Counted from the first letter of the stretch, positions 1 through 7,907 are shown. The stretch: DNA of 64,000 nucleotides from Epibacterium sp. Ofav1-8 (GCF_022348185.1 NZ_JAKRFD010000001.1:248001-312000); one strand, 5' to 3'. A program made the numbers and translations. Notes: generated by a model from the sequence alone, not told the origin.

Positions 1-114
1 ACCAACGCCGAAGCCGACCCGGAACGTATCCGCCGCAAGCTGGAAGTTGGCCTGGATGTGGTTCTGGCCGAAGAAGGCGCGGCCCCCTTGCAGGTGGCCA
101 ATGACGACAGCTGA
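1..114 (+). CDS. C-terminal end of an upstream gene (possibly TPR protein)
   Basis: An open frame runs from the first base to a TGA at 112-114 and gives 37 residues ending in VANDDS. The fragment is mostly charged and helical. It overlaps the ispE start by 14 bases, which suggests translational coupling. In Rhodobacteraceae a tetratricopeptide-repeat protein often precedes ispE, so that is my guess, made from memory of neighbourhoods and not from a motif. The rest of the gene lies outside the window. Confidence 0.55.
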   Translation, partial: TNAEADPERIRRKLEVGLDVVLAEEGAAPLQVANDDS

Positions 115-925
115 GGTCTTTGCCCCGGCCAAGGTCAACCTCACCCTGCATGTCACCGGCCGTCGCGGCGATGGCTATCATCTGCTCGACAGTCTGGTGG
201 CGTTTGCGGACGTGGGGGACCACCTGCGTCTGACCCCCGGTCCAGAGCTGTCGTTGGCGGTGTCGGGGCTGTTTGCCCCCGGCGTGCCGGAGGATGCGCG
301 CAACCTCGTGTGGCGCGCGGCAGAGGGCGCCGGGTGGACCGGGCGGATCGCGCTGGAGAAATCCCTGCCGCATGGGGCCGGTATCGGGGGCGGGTCTTCG
401 GATGCGGCGGCCCTGCTAAAGGCCCTGACAGAGCAGGGGGGGACGTTTCCCGACGCTCTGCCGCTCTCGCTGGGGGCGGATGTCCCGGTCTGCATGGCCG
501 CTGCGGCGGCGCGGATGCAGGGCATCGGAGAGGAGATCACGGCCGTCGCCTTGCCACGCCTGCCGGCGTTGCTGGTCAATCCCGGCGTCGAAGTGCCCAC
601 GGGGGCCGTGTTCTCGGCGCTTGCGTCACGCGACAATCCCCCGATGCCCGCAGAGGTGCCGCTGTTTGACGGCAGCGGAGACTGCGCCGCCTGGCTGGAG
701 GCGCAGCGCAACGATCTGGAGCCGGCGGCGATCCAGGTCGCGCCGCAGATCGACCGGGTATTGAGCGATCTGCGCGGCACCCGCGATGCGCTGATGGCGC
801 GGATGTCGGGGTCGGGGTCGACCTGTTTTGCGCTCTATCCCAGCATGAAGGCCGCGCATTTCGCCGCCTATGAGATCGGCGCAGAACATCCCGAGTGGTG
901 GTGCGTGGCGACCGAACTGACCTGA
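101..925 (+). CDS. ispE: 4-diphosphocytidyl-2-C-methyl-D-erythritol kinase
   Basis: IspE phosphorylates the 2-hydroxyl of 4-diphosphocytidyl-methylerythritol with ATP in the cytoplasmic MEP pathway to isoprenoids. The 274-residue protein has the GHMP-kinase features: Lys in AKVNL near residue 11, the ATP loop PHGAGIGGGSSDAA at about 90-103, and the C-terminal glycine motif MSGSGSTC. I start at the ATG at 101 because the family begins with this AKVNL region; the frame stays open further upstream but reads through the preceding gene. It lies back to back with a polyprenyl synthase gene on the other strand, a consumer of the same isoprenoid units. Confidence 0.95.
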   Translation: MTTAEVFAPAKVNLTLHVTGRRGDGYHLLDSLVAFADVGDHLRLTPGPELSLAVSGLFAPGVPEDARNLVWRAAEGAGWTGRIALEKSLPHGAGIGGGSSDAAALLKALTEQGGTFPDALPLSLGADVPVCMAAAAARMQGIGEEITAVALPRLPALLVNPGVEVPTGAVFSALASRDNPPMPAEVPLFDGSGDCAAWLEAQRNDLEPAAIQVAPQIDRVLSDLRGTRDALMARMSGSGSTCFALYPSMKAAHFAAYEIGAEHPEWWCVATELT

Positions 926-970
926 ACCGCCCCGGCCCGGCGAGCCCGGCAGCCCGCCTGACCCGTGCGG

Positions 971-1969
971 TCAGTTCAGACGCGACACCACGTAATCGGC
1001 CAGATCGATCAGCATGCTGCGAATGGGGTGCTCCGGCAGGACCGCAAGCGCGGATTTTGCCTTTTCCGCCCAGCCAAAGGCATCCGCGCGTGTTGCTTCC
1101 AGCGTGGCGTATTTTGCCATCAGTTCCAGCGCATGCTCCAGATCACCGTCCTGCTGCCGGCCCTTGGCGATGGTGCGCTGCCAGAAGGCGCGCTCCTCAT
1201 CGGTGGCCTCGGCAATCGCCTTGATCACCGGCAGCGTCAGTTTGCGTTCGCGGAAATCGTCGCCGATGTTCTTGCCGGTCTTTGTGGTGTCGCCCTGATA
1301 ATCCAGCAGGTCATCGGCGATCTGGAACGCAATTCCAAGCGCGTCACCATAGTCAAACAGCGCCTGCACCTGCGCTTCGGGCGCGTCCGCGATGACGCCG
1401 CCCACTTCGGTGGCGGCCGAGAACAGCGCTGCCGTCTTGCCGCGCACCACCTGGAGGTAGATCTCTTCGGTGGTGGCCAGATCGGTCGCTGCCGTCATCT
1501 GCAGCACTTCGCCCTCGGCAATGGTCGCCGAGGCATTGGCGAGGATGTCCAGCACCCGCAGCGATCCGGTATCCACCATCAGCTGGAAGCTGCGCGCAAA
1601 GAGGTAGTCGCCCACCAGAACCGAGCTTTTGTTGTCCCACAGCAGGTTGGCGGTGGGGCGGCCGCGACGCTGGGCGCTTTCGTCGACCACATCGTCATGC
1701 AGCAGCGTAGCGGTATGGATGAATTCGACCGTCGCCGCCAGCTTCAGGTGGTGGTCGCCGGTGTAGCCGCACATCCGTGCCGCTGCGAGCGTCAGCATCG
1801 GGCGCAGCCGCTTGCCGCCGGCCTCGACCAGATGCGCGGTCACTTCGGGGATGCGGGGGGCATGTTCCGAGGCCATCCGCTCGCGGATCAGCCGGTTCAC
1901 GGCCTCCAGTTCCTCCGCAAGGGTGGCGGCCAGCAATTCATGGGGCTTCTGCGTCATCACCTGGTTCAT
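971..1969 (-). CDS. ddsA: Long-chain polyprenyl diphosphate synthase (decaprenyl type)
   Basis: A trans-isoprenyl diphosphate synthase that extends farnesyl or geranylgeranyl diphosphate with isopentenyl diphosphate, probably to the decaprenyl tail of ubiquinone-10. The 332-residue protein shows both aspartate-rich motifs, DDVVD at about 92-96 and DDLLD at about 219-223, and the GGKRLRP substrate motif near 51. Its length fits the IspB/DdsA class. The ATG at 1969 is preceded by GGGA at good spacing; an ATG at 1957 is the alternative. Chain length cannot be read from sequence alone, so the gene symbol is an inference from the ubiquinone-10 of this group. It is divergent from the DUF2007 gene across about 57 bases. 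Confidence 0.88.
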   Translation of the reverse strand: MNQVMTQKPHELLAATLAEELEAVNRLIRERMASEHAPRIPEVTAHLVEAGGKRLRPMLTLAAARMCGYTGDHHLKLAATVEFIHTATLLHDDVVDESAQRRGRPTANLLWDNKSSVLVGDYLFARSFQLMVDTGSLRVLDILANASATIAEGEVLQMTAATDLATTEEIYLQVVRGKTAALFSAATEVGGVIADAPEAQVQALFDYGDALGIAFQIADDLLDYQGDTTKTGKNIGDDFRERKLTLPVIKAIAEATDEERAFWQRTIAKGRQQDGDLEHALELMAKYATLEATRADAFGWAEKAKSALAVLPEHPIRSMLIDLADYVVSRLN

Positions 1970-1993
1970 CACATTCCCGACTGATAGGCTCGA

Positions 1994-2009
1994 CAAGACC
2001 CCGGTCTTG
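1994..2009. promoter_or_regulatory. Palindrome between ddsA and the DUF2007 gene
   Basis: CAAGACC-CC-GGTCTTG, 7-bp perfect arms, lies in the short gap between two divergent starts. Either gene could be controlled from it. No regulator is suggested by the sequence, and an RNA hairpin near the 5' end of either transcript is equally possible. Confidence 0.3.
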
Positions 2010-2026
2010 CCCTTAGATCCATGGAT

Positions 2027-2248
2027 ATGAAGGAAGTTCTGCGCAGCACCGATCCGACGATCATGGCCTTTGCCACCGCCCTTCTTAACGGGGAGGGTAT
2101 AGACTGCTTTGAAATGGACGTAAATATGAGCGTTCTTGAAGGGGGCATCGGGATTTTTCCGCGTCGCCTGCTGGTGCATCCCGATGATCTGGCAGAGGCG
2201 CGCGTGGTGATGCGCGACAACGATCTGCCGGTGTCGGACCGTGACTGA
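2027..2248 (+). CDS. DUF2007 family small protein (putative signal-transducing protein)
   Basis: About 73 residues. The sequence MKEVLRSTDP at the start and NMSVLEGGIGIFPRRLLV in the middle match the DUF2007 family, a small PII-like ferredoxin-fold domain of unknown role. An ATG two codons upstream (2021) is also possible. I prefer 2027 because family members begin with MKE; no ribosome binding site decides it. The stop overlaps the GTG start of the downstream methyltransferase gene by 8 bases, so the two are probably translated together. Family assignment is firm, function unknown. Confidence 0.85.
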   Translation: MKEVLRSTDPTIMAFATALLNGEGIDCFEMDVNMSVLEGGIGIFPRRLLVHPDDLAEARVVMRDNDLPVSDRD

Positions 2249-3020
2249 CCCGGCGGTGTTTTCCGACACCGACCTCAGCCATGATGGCTTCCTCGGGGGG
2301 CGCCTCACCCTTGCCCAGCCCCGGACAGGCTATCGTGCCGGGGTGGATCCGGTGCTGCTGGCGGCCAGTGTTGCCGCGCGTCCGGGACAATCGGTGCTGG
2401 AGCTGGGCTGCGGCGCGGGGCAGGCGTTTCTCTGCCTTGGGGCGCGGGTGGAGGCGCTGACCCTCACCGGGGTCGAGCTGCAACCCCCCTATGCGGAACT
2501 GGCGCGCCAAAATGCCGCTGCCAATGGTATCGCGGCGGAGGTCGTCTGTGCGGATCTCGAACAGCTGCCGGATAGGCTGCGCCAGCAGAGCTTTGACCAC
2601 GTGATCGCCAACCCGCCCTATTACCGTGCCGGCGCCCATAGCCCGGCGCAGGACGCCGGGCGGCGGACGGCCCTGGGCGAGGCAACCCCGCTGGCGGTCT
2701 GGATCGACACTGCCGCTCGGCGGCTGACGCCCAAAGGGTATCTGCATATGATCCAGCGCGCGGATCGTCTGCCCGACATGCTGGCCGCCGCTGCCGGGCG
2801 ACTGGGCGCGCTGGAGGTGCTGCCGCTGGCGCCCAGGGTGGGGCGCGGGGCGGAGCTGGTGATCCTGCGCGCACGAAAAGGCGGGCGGGCCGCCTTTCGC
2901 CTGCATGCACCGCTGGTGTTGCATGCCGGCGCGCGGCACGAACGCGACGGCGCCGACTACAGCGCGGAGGTCACTGCCGTCTTGCGCGACGGAGCCGCCT
3001 TGCCCTGGCCGCAACGCTGA
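2241..3020 (+). CDS. tRNA1(Val) (adenine37-N6)-methyltransferase-like protein
   Basis: A class I SAM-dependent methyltransferase of COG4123, the family of E. coli TrmN6/YfiC, which modifies adenine 37 of tRNA1(Val). The 259-residue protein starts at a GTG overlapping the previous gene. It has the SAM motif I VLELGCGAGQ near residue 52 and the catalytic NPPY motif typical of N6-adenine methyltransferases near 125. The exact tRNA substrate is not proven by sequence; 23S rRNA enzymes share the motif. It probably forms a two-gene unit with the DUF2007 gene. Confidence 0.82.
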   Translation: MTDPAVFSDTDLSHDGFLGGRLTLAQPRTGYRAGVDPVLLAASVAARPGQSVLELGCGAGQAFLCLGARVEALTLTGVELQPPYAELARQNAAANGIAAEVVCADLEQLPDRLRQQSFDHVIANPPYYRAGAHSPAQDAGRRTALGEATPLAVWIDTAARRLTPKGYLHMIQRADRLPDMLAAAAGRLGALEVLPLAPRVGRGAELVILRARKGGRAAFRLHAPLVLHAGARHERDGADYSAEVTAVLRDGAALPWPQR

Positions 3021-3145
3021 ATCACCGATCGCTCCGCAGCGGGTCGAAGATTTGCGCTATCTTTGTGCTTTTGAATAGGCAAAGCCGAATGTGGCTGCCC
3101 GCAGGTGGGGCTGGATGAGCGGGTTTTAGCCAAAAGTTGCAATTT

Positions 3146-3172
3146 GCACAAAAGAACCGTTCTGAATTGTGC
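3146..3172 (+). promoter_or_regulatory. Nested dyad upstream of ydcH
   Basis: Outer arms GCACAA / TTGTGC enclose inner arms AGAAC / GTTCT around one central base. The element lies about 80 bases before the ydcH start, in the 231-base gap after the methyltransferase gene. It could be an operator or an RNA hairpin. No matching element was noticed elsewhere in the window. Confidence 0.3.
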
Positions 3173-3251
3173 GTCTGCGGCGTGACAGGTTGAAAGATCC
3201 ATGCTCCAATCCCCATGTTGTTGGCATCAAGCTTTGAAAAGGAGGAATGAC

Positions 3252-3419
3252 ATGAGCCTCAGCTCGCATCTCACCGAACTGAAGAAGAAGCACGAGCATC
3301 TGAGCTTTGAAGTGGAACGAGCGGAGAAATCCCCGGCCACAGACCGCCTCCAAGTCAAATCCATGAAAAAAGAGAAACTGCGCCTGAAGGACGAGATCGA
3401 GCGTCTCTCCCACGCATAG
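3252..3419 (+). CDS. YdcH family protein (DUF465)
   Basis: A 55-residue, highly charged, helical protein of the YdcH/DUF465 family, whose function is unknown. The frame is open from 3201, but a strong AAGGAGG at 3239-3245 placed 6 bases before the ATG at 3252 settles the start. The lysine- and glutamate-rich heptad pattern (KKKHEHLSFEVERAE, KKEKLRLKDEIERL) predicts a short antiparallel coiled coil. It is a single gene followed by an intrinsic terminator, with its own long upstream region. Confidence 0.88.
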   Translation: MSLSSHLTELKKKHEHLSFEVERAEKSPATDRLQVKSMKKEKLRLKDEIERLSHA

Positions 3420-3528
3420 CGGCGCGGCAGATCGGTTCTCTGCACCTGCATAAGACCGATCCACAGTATCCGATGACGGGCCGCCTAGGGGCTGTATCCC
3501 AACCGGTCCCGGTCAGTGACAGGATGAA

Positions 3529-3555
3529 GGGCCTCGCCAAGCGCGAGGTCCTTTT
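3529..3555 (+). terminator. Intrinsic terminator after ydcH
   Basis: The arms 3529-3537 and 3543-3551 pair as GGGCCTCGC with GCGAGGTCC (one G-T wobble), with loop CAAGC, followed by TTTT. This fits termination of ydcH transcription and lies between two convergent genes. Confidence 0.6.
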
Positions 3556-3615
3556 CTATTTGAGAAAGGCAAATATGCCGGTCTGCGCCTCCGGCGCGTA
3601 GGATGTGCCGCCCGC

Positions 3616-4479
3616 TCAGGCGGTGACGGAGGCCCGCGCGGCCAGAAGGGCTCCGCCGGTGATCAGCAGCGCCGCCAGTGCCAGGCCCCAGGAGGGCGCG
3701 GCGATCCCCGCTGCCACCAGAATCAGTGTCGACAGCAGCGGCGCGGCATAGGAACTGGTGCCCAGCATCTGAATGTCGCCCTGTTTGACGCCGATGTCCC
3801 AGACGTAGAACGCCAGCCCCACGGGACCGAGACCCAGGAGCAGGGTCGAGCTCCAGCCCAACAGGCCGAGGGGCCAGACGGTCTCTTCCACCAGCAGATG
3901 CAGCACGCCGGATGCAATGGCACTGAGCAGGCAGAACACCGCAACCGATGCCGTGGGCGCATGCCCCATCAGGCGAGAGCCGACCGAATAGCTGGACCAG
4001 AACAGCGCACACAGAAAGGCAAGGCCGTAGCCGGGCAGATATTGCGCCTGAAACCCGTCACCGCCTCCGGTGATGATGCAGGCCGCCCCGGCAAACCCCA
4101 AGAGCGCCCCGAGGAAATGCCCCCCGCGCAGCCGCTCGCCGGGCAGCAGGCCGGAAAACAGCACGATCAGCAGCGGCCAGAGGTACGCGATCAGCCCGGC
4201 CTCGGCCGCCGGCGCCGCCCGCAGCGCCGAAAAATAAAGCGCGTGATAGCCGAACACCCCGATCGAGCCAAAGGCATAGACCCGCAGCGGCACCCGGCGC
4301 AGCTGGGCCCAACTGTCGGTCATCTGAACCCAGATCAGCCCGATCACCCCACCAATGGTAAAGCAGATCGCATTCAGCATCAGCGGTGGCGTCGGGCTGG
4401 AGCCAACCGTCAGCAGCGCCAGAAGCGCCCAGAGGAGAACAGCGACAAATCCAATGGCGGTGGCGCGGGTGCGGGGCAT
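3616..4479 (-). CDS. EamA/DMT superfamily exporter (YddG-like)
   Basis: A 287-residue inner-membrane protein with ten hydrophobic segments and the two-repeat layout of the drug/metabolite transporter superfamily. Residues such as FGYHALYFSALRAAPAAEAGLIAYLWPLL fit the first EamA repeat and WDIGVKQGDIQMLGTSSYAAPL the end of the second. The overall pattern recalls the aromatic amino acid exporter YddG, but the substrate is an inference. It follows the LysR gene with a 6-base gap, so the regulator and exporter are probably one transcript, possibly with self-regulation. Confidence 0.82.
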   Translation of the reverse strand: MPRTRATAIGFVAVLLWALLALLTVGSSPTPPLMLNAICFTIGGVIGLIWVQMTDSWAQLRRVPLRVYAFGSIGVFGYHALYFSALRAAPAAEAGLIAYLWPLLIVLFSGLLPGERLRGGHFLGALLGFAGAACIITGGGDGFQAQYLPGYGLAFLCALFWSSYSVGSRLMGHAPTASVAVFCLLSAIASGVLHLLVEETVWPLGLLGWSSTLLLGLGPVGLAFYVWDIGVKQGDIQMLGTSSYAAPLLSTLILVAAGIAAPSWGLALAALLITGGALLAARASVTA

Positions 4480-4485
4480 GGGGCG

Positions 4486-5424
4486 TCAGAGATCCTTGAT
4501 CGGGATGATTTGAAAATCGTCCCACATATGTGCAGTTTTCTCGATCTCTGCAAAGAACCATTCGCGAAATGCCCGGATCTGCGGGCGATCCTGGGTGCTG
4601 GGCAGGCACAGGAACCGAAACCGGGCCTCGGTCTCGATCGCGATCTTGAACGGCGCCACAAGGCGGCCTTCCTGCACATCCTTGATAATCATCGGGCGCC
4701 GTCCCAGCGCGACGCCCAGCCCGGCGCAGGCGGCATCAATGGCGTGATCCGCGTGCGAGAAATGGGTGCCATGGCCCGGCGTGAACGCCAGCCCCAAGGC
4801 GCGAAACCATGCAGGCCAGTCGCAAGCGGGGCTGAGAAAGCTGATGCTGTCATCATAGATCAGCGGCGCTTCACGCAGGCTTTCGGGGGTGGGAAACCGC
4901 TCATAGAGCTCCGGCGTCATCACCGGGGTCAGCCACTCCGGGCGCGCGGGTTGCGATACGAGATCCTCGTCAACGCCATAGCCGAATCGGATCGCCACAT
5001 CGACGCTGTCGCGGCGCAGGTCCACCACCCGCAACCCCGCCGACAGGCGCAGATCGATGTCGGGATGGCTGCGGGCAAAATCATAGAGCCGCGGCGCCAG
5101 CCATTTTGCCGTCAGCGCCGGCCCCGCCGTCACCGTCAGCGAGGTGGTGTCCAGCACCCGCTGCGCCTGTCGCCAGGCCGCGCTCAGGGCCTGAAACCCC
5201 GCGTCCGCGCCCGATGCCAGCGCCGCCCCGGCCTCGGTCAATTCCACCGCACGATTGAGGCGGTGAAACAGCGGCGCGCCCAGATGCGCCTCCAGCGATT
5301 TGATCTGAAACGACAAGGCGGCCGGAGTCACATTCAACTCCTCCGCCGCCTTGGCAAAGGACATATGTCGGGCAGCTGCGTCAAAGGCGCGCAAAGCGGT
5401 GAGCGGGGGCAGGCGGTCGGTCAC
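4486..5424 (-). CDS. LysR family transcriptional regulator, GcvA-like
   Basis: A 312-residue LysR-type regulator. The N-terminal helix-turn-helix is clear (LTALRAFDAAARHMSFAKAA, then LNVTPAALSFQIKSLE) and is followed by a periplasmic-binding-like effector domain from about residue 90. The PPLTALRAFDAAARH start is typical of the GcvA-like subgroup, but this carries no information on the effector. It is divergent from a 54-codon gene, with a TTTGT-N10-ACAAA dyad in the gap, and co-directional with a DMT exporter 6 bases downstream. Likely control: that exporter, the small gene, and itself. Confidence 0.9.
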   Translation of the reverse strand: MTDRLPPLTALRAFDAAARHMSFAKAAEELNVTPAALSFQIKSLEAHLGAPLFHRLNRAVELTEAGAALASGADAGFQALSAAWRQAQRVLDTTSLTVTAGPALTAKWLAPRLYDFARSHPDIDLRLSAGLRVVDLRRDSVDVAIRFGYGVDEDLVSQPARPEWLTPVMTPELYERFPTPESLREAPLIYDDSISFLSPACDWPAWFRALGLAFTPGHGTHFSHADHAIDAACAGLGVALGRRPMIIKDVQEGRLVAPFKIAIETEARFRFLCLPSTQDRPQIRAFREWFFAEIEKTAHMWDDFQIIPIKDL

Positions 5425-5467
5425 GGTTCACCCAAGAATAACTTAACCGAAGCTCGCAAAACTCTCG

Positions 5468-5497
5468 TTTGTCGTCAATCCAACAAATGCGCATATT
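5468..5497 (+). promoter_or_regulatory. Promoter with overlapping LysR-type dyad
   Basis: A TTTGT-N10-ACAAA dyad (5468-5487) overlaps a promoter-like pair on the plus strand: -35 TTGTCG (5469-5474), 17-base spacer, -10 CATATT (5492-5497). The promoter would drive the 54-codon gene at 5537, and the dyad is placed for the divergent LysR protein to act on both directions. Confidence 0.5.
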
Positions 5498-5536
5498 GAG
5501 GACACAACAGAGACGCTAAACCGAAAGGTGGCCAGG

Positions 5537-5701
5537 ATGATTGAATATACTGCAACAGCCGAAGTGAAACAGGGCATGGCCCAGGCCCACGACGCGCGTG
5601 CGCAGGTCCTGCGCGATGCGCTCTCATGGATCTTTGCCCGCCGCCGTGCACCGGCTTCGGGGTATCGGGTTTCCCGCTGGACCTCAGCGCGCGCGAGCTG
5701 A
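5537..5701 (+). CDS. Small hypothetical protein (54 aa)
   Basis: An unrecognised 54-residue protein starting MIEYTATAEVKQ and ending WTSARAS. I call it a gene for four reasons: it begins at an ATG with an AGG ribosome site just upstream, a promoter-like pair sits 40 bases before it, it is divergent from a LysR gene with an operator-like dyad between them, and a strong hairpin follows its stop. The C-terminal half is arginine-rich (WIFARRRAP), with no signal peptide or membrane segment. It may be a small LysR-controlled protein of unknown role. Confidence 0.6.
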   Translation: MIEYTATAEVKQGMAQAHDARAQVLRDALSWIFARRRAPASGYRVSRWTSARAS

Positions 5702-5726
5702 CCAACAGGCCCTTACGGGATGAGAG

Positions 5727-5755
5727 AAGGGCCGGTTCATCACGAACCGGCCCTT
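5727..5755. terminator. Bidirectional hairpin terminator
   Basis: Perfect 12-bp arms AAGGGCCGGTTC / GAACCGGCCCTT with loop ATCAC separate the convergent 54-codon gene and phaB. The AA/TT ends give short U runs in both directions, so it can end both transcripts. Confidence 0.7.
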
Positions 5756-5787
5756 GCTCTGTTCATAGCGTTGCGAAACCCAGATGA

Positions 5788-6510
5788 TCAGACGAAGAAC
5801 TGGCCACCGTTTGCGGAAATCGTGGAGCCGTTGATAAACGAGGCCTCGTCCGAGGCGAGGAACCCGACGCAGCGGGCGATTTCTTCGGGTTCGCCCAGAC
5901 GCCCGGTGGGGATCTGTCCGATGATCGCATCGCGCACTTTCTCGGGCACCGCCATCACCATTTCCGTCGCGATATAGCCGGGGCAGACCGCGTTGGCGGT
6001 GATGCCCTTGGCCGCACCTTCCTGGGCCAGCGATTTCACGATGCCGAGGTCGCCGGCCTTGGTGGCGGCATAGTTGACCTGTGCAAACTGCCCCTTTTGG
6101 CCATTGATCGACGAGATCACCACAACGCGGCCAAAACCCCGCTCGCGCATGCCGGGCCAGACCGGATGTACCGTGTTGAACACGCCGGTCAGGTTGGTGT
6201 CGATCACCTGCTGCCATTGTTCGGGCTGCATCTTGTGAAACGGCGCATCGCGGGTGATGCCGGCGTTGGCGACAACGATGTCGATGGGGCCAAGCTCCGC
6301 CTCGACCTGTTTGATCCCGGCCTTGCTTTCCTCATAGCTGGCCACGTTCCACTTGTAGGTCTTGATCCCGGTTTCCTCGGTGAACTGTGCAGCTGCGGCA
6401 TCGTTGCCGGCATAGGTTGCGGCGACCTGACAGCCTTGCGCCTGAAGAGTCTTGGAAATAGCGGCGCCGATACCGCGCGATCCGCCGGTAACAAGGGCAA
6501 TACGAGCCAT
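5788..6510 (-). CDS. phaB: Acetoacetyl-CoA reductase (NADPH)
   Basis: PhaB reduces acetoacetyl-CoA to (R)-3-hydroxybutyryl-CoA with NADPH, the second step of polyhydroxybutyrate synthesis and an entry into the ethylmalonyl-CoA pathway. The 240-residue protein is an SDR with the nucleotide motif TGGSRGIG near residue 8 and the catalytic Ser-Tyr-Lys in VISSINGQKGQ...NYAATKAG. The open frame extends 36 codons upstream; the ATG at 6510 is chosen from GGAGG 8 bases before it and the standard family length. It lies downstream of phaA, but an intrinsic terminator and 220 bases separate them, so it may have its own promoter. Confidence 0.95.
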   Translation of the reverse strand: MARIALVTGGSRGIGAAISKTLQAQGCQVAATYAGNDAAAAQFTEETGIKTYKWNVASYEESKAGIKQVEAELGPIDIVVANAGITRDAPFHKMQPEQWQQVIDTNLTGVFNTVHPVWPGMRERGFGRVVVISSINGQKGQFAQVNYAATKAGDLGIVKSLAQEGAAKGITANAVCPGYIATEMVMAVPEKVRDAIIGQIPTGRLGEPEEIARCVGFLASDEASFINGSTISANGGQFFV

Positions 6511-6595
6511 GTGAGGGTCCTCCAACTTCTTTACTTCACTTTGTAATCTTATTGCATGGCGCTGCGCCAAGTGGCAATAAAATTTCGTAACCATT

Positions 6596-6616
6596 TTGCG
6601 CTTGCAGAATTGCGCC
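6596..6616 (-). promoter_or_regulatory. Candidate PhaR-type operator upstream of phaB
   Basis: On the plus strand TTGC-GCTT-GCAG (6596-6607) forms a TGC-N4-GCA dyad resembling the CTGC-N3/4-GCAG motif described for PhaR in Paracoccus and Rhodobacter. It overlaps a GGCGCAATTC 10-mer (minus strand, 6607-6616) that also occurs upstream of mcl2. The site lies about 90 bases before the phaB start. The match is short, so this is a hypothesis. Confidence 0.35.
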
Positions 6617-6676
6617 ACGCCTCAGGCCGTGCCCCCACACTAAACCGGAGATTGTAACGGGGGAACGAAAAACAAA

Positions 6677-6696
6677 GGGGCGTCCGAAGACGCCCC
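6677..6696 (-). terminator. Intrinsic terminator between phaA and phaB
   Basis: Reading the minus strand, GGGGCGTC, a TTCG tetraloop and GACGCCCC are followed by TTTGTTTTT. This is one of the best intrinsic terminators in the window. It should end most phaA transcripts before phaB. Confidence 0.8.
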
Positions 6697-6731
6697 CAAA
6701 ATTGCCGATATTCCAATCAGGACTGAGCTTT

Positions 6732-7907
6732 TTACGGGCGCTCCACGCACATGGCGACGCCCATGCCGCCCCCGATGCAGAGCGTCGCGAGGCCTTTTTT
6801 CGCGCCGCGGCGTTTCATTTCAAACAGCAGCGTGTTCAGGACGCGGCAGCCCGATGCGCCGATCGGGTGGCCGATGGCGATGGCGCCGCCGTTGACGTTC
6901 ACGATCTCCGGGTTCCAGCCCATGTCCTTGTTCACGGCGCAGGCCTGGGCGGCAAAGGCTTCGTTGGCTTCGACCAGATCGAGGTCGTCCACAGTCCAGC
7001 CGGCCTTGTCCAGCGCCTTGCGCGACGCATAGATCGGGCCGACGCCCATCACGGAGGGGTCGAGGCCGGCCGTCGCATAGGACGCAATGCGCGCCAGCGG
7101 TTCGATGCCGCGCTTCTCGGCCTCATCGGCGCTCATCAGAAGGGTGGCGGCGGCGCCGTCGTTCAGACCGGAGGCATTGGCCGCGGTCACCGAGCCGTCC
7201 TTGGCAAAGGCGGGGCGCAGTTTCTGCATCGCCTCGATGGTGGCGCCGTGGCGGATGTATTCGTCCTGATCCACGGTGATGTCGCCCTTGCGGTGCTTGA
7301 CGACAAAGGCGGCGATCTCATCGGCGAATTTGCCCGCCTTCTGTGCCGCTTCGGCCTTGTTCTGCGAGGCCACGGCGAATTCATCCTGCATGTCGCGGGA
7401 GATTTGCCATTTTGCGGCGACGTTTTCGGCGGTCTGGCCCATGTGATAGCCGTTGAAAGCGTCCCACAGCCCGTCGCGGATCATCGTGTCGATATATTGC
7501 ATGTCGCCCATCTTGTGCCCCGCGCGCAGGTTGGCGGCATGGGGGGAGAGCGTCATGTTTTCCTGACCGCCTGCGGCGACGATGGACGCATCTCCCAGCT
7601 GAATGTGCTGGGCGCCCAGTGCAACAGCACGCAGACCCGAACCGCAGACCTGGTTGATGCCCCAGGCAGCGCTTTCCTGCGGCAGGCCCGCGTTGATATG
7701 GGCCTGACGGGCGGGGTTCTGGCCCTGGGCTGCGGTCAGAACCTGGCCGAGGATGGTTTCCGAGACCTCGGATTTGTCGATGCCGGCGCGGGCCACGACG
7801 GCCTCCAGCACGGCGGCGCCCAGATCATGGGCGGGCGTATTGGCGAACGCGCCGCCAAAGCTGCCGACGGCGGTACGCGCGGCGGATGCGATTACTACGT
7901 TGGTCAT
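6732..7907 (-). CDS. phaA: Acetyl-CoA C-acetyltransferase (beta-ketothiolase)
   Basis: PhaA condenses two acetyl-CoA to acetoacetyl-CoA, the first step to polyhydroxybutyrate and to ethylmalonyl-CoA. The 391-residue protein has the nucleophile Cys in [11 protein letters not shown] (near residue 88), the catalytic His in GHPIGASG and the second Cys in CIGGGMG near the C-terminus. The ATG at 7907, preceded by GAGG, gives [15 protein letters not shown], the usual family start. The degradative FadA thiolases differ in length and in these motifs, so the biosynthetic assignment is good. Confidence 0.95.
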   Translation of the reverse strand: MTNVVIASAARTAVGSFGGAFANTPAHDLGAAVLEAVVARAGIDKSEVSETILGQVLTAAQGQNPARQAHINAGLPQESAAWGINQVCGSGLRAVALGAQHIQLGDASIVAAGGQENMTLSPHAANLRAGHKMGDMQYIDTMIRDGLWDAFNGYHMGQTAENVAAKWQISRDMQDEFAVASQNKAEAAQKAGKFADEIAAFVVKHRKGDITVDQDEYIRHGATIEAMQKLRPAFAKDGSVTAANASGLNDGAAATLLMSADEAEKRGIEPLARIASYATAGLDPSVMGVGPIYASRKALDKAGWTVDDLDLVEANEAFAAQACAVNKDMGWNPEIVNVNGGAIAIGHPIGASGCRVLNTLLFEMKRRGAKKGLATLCIGGGMGVAMCVERP

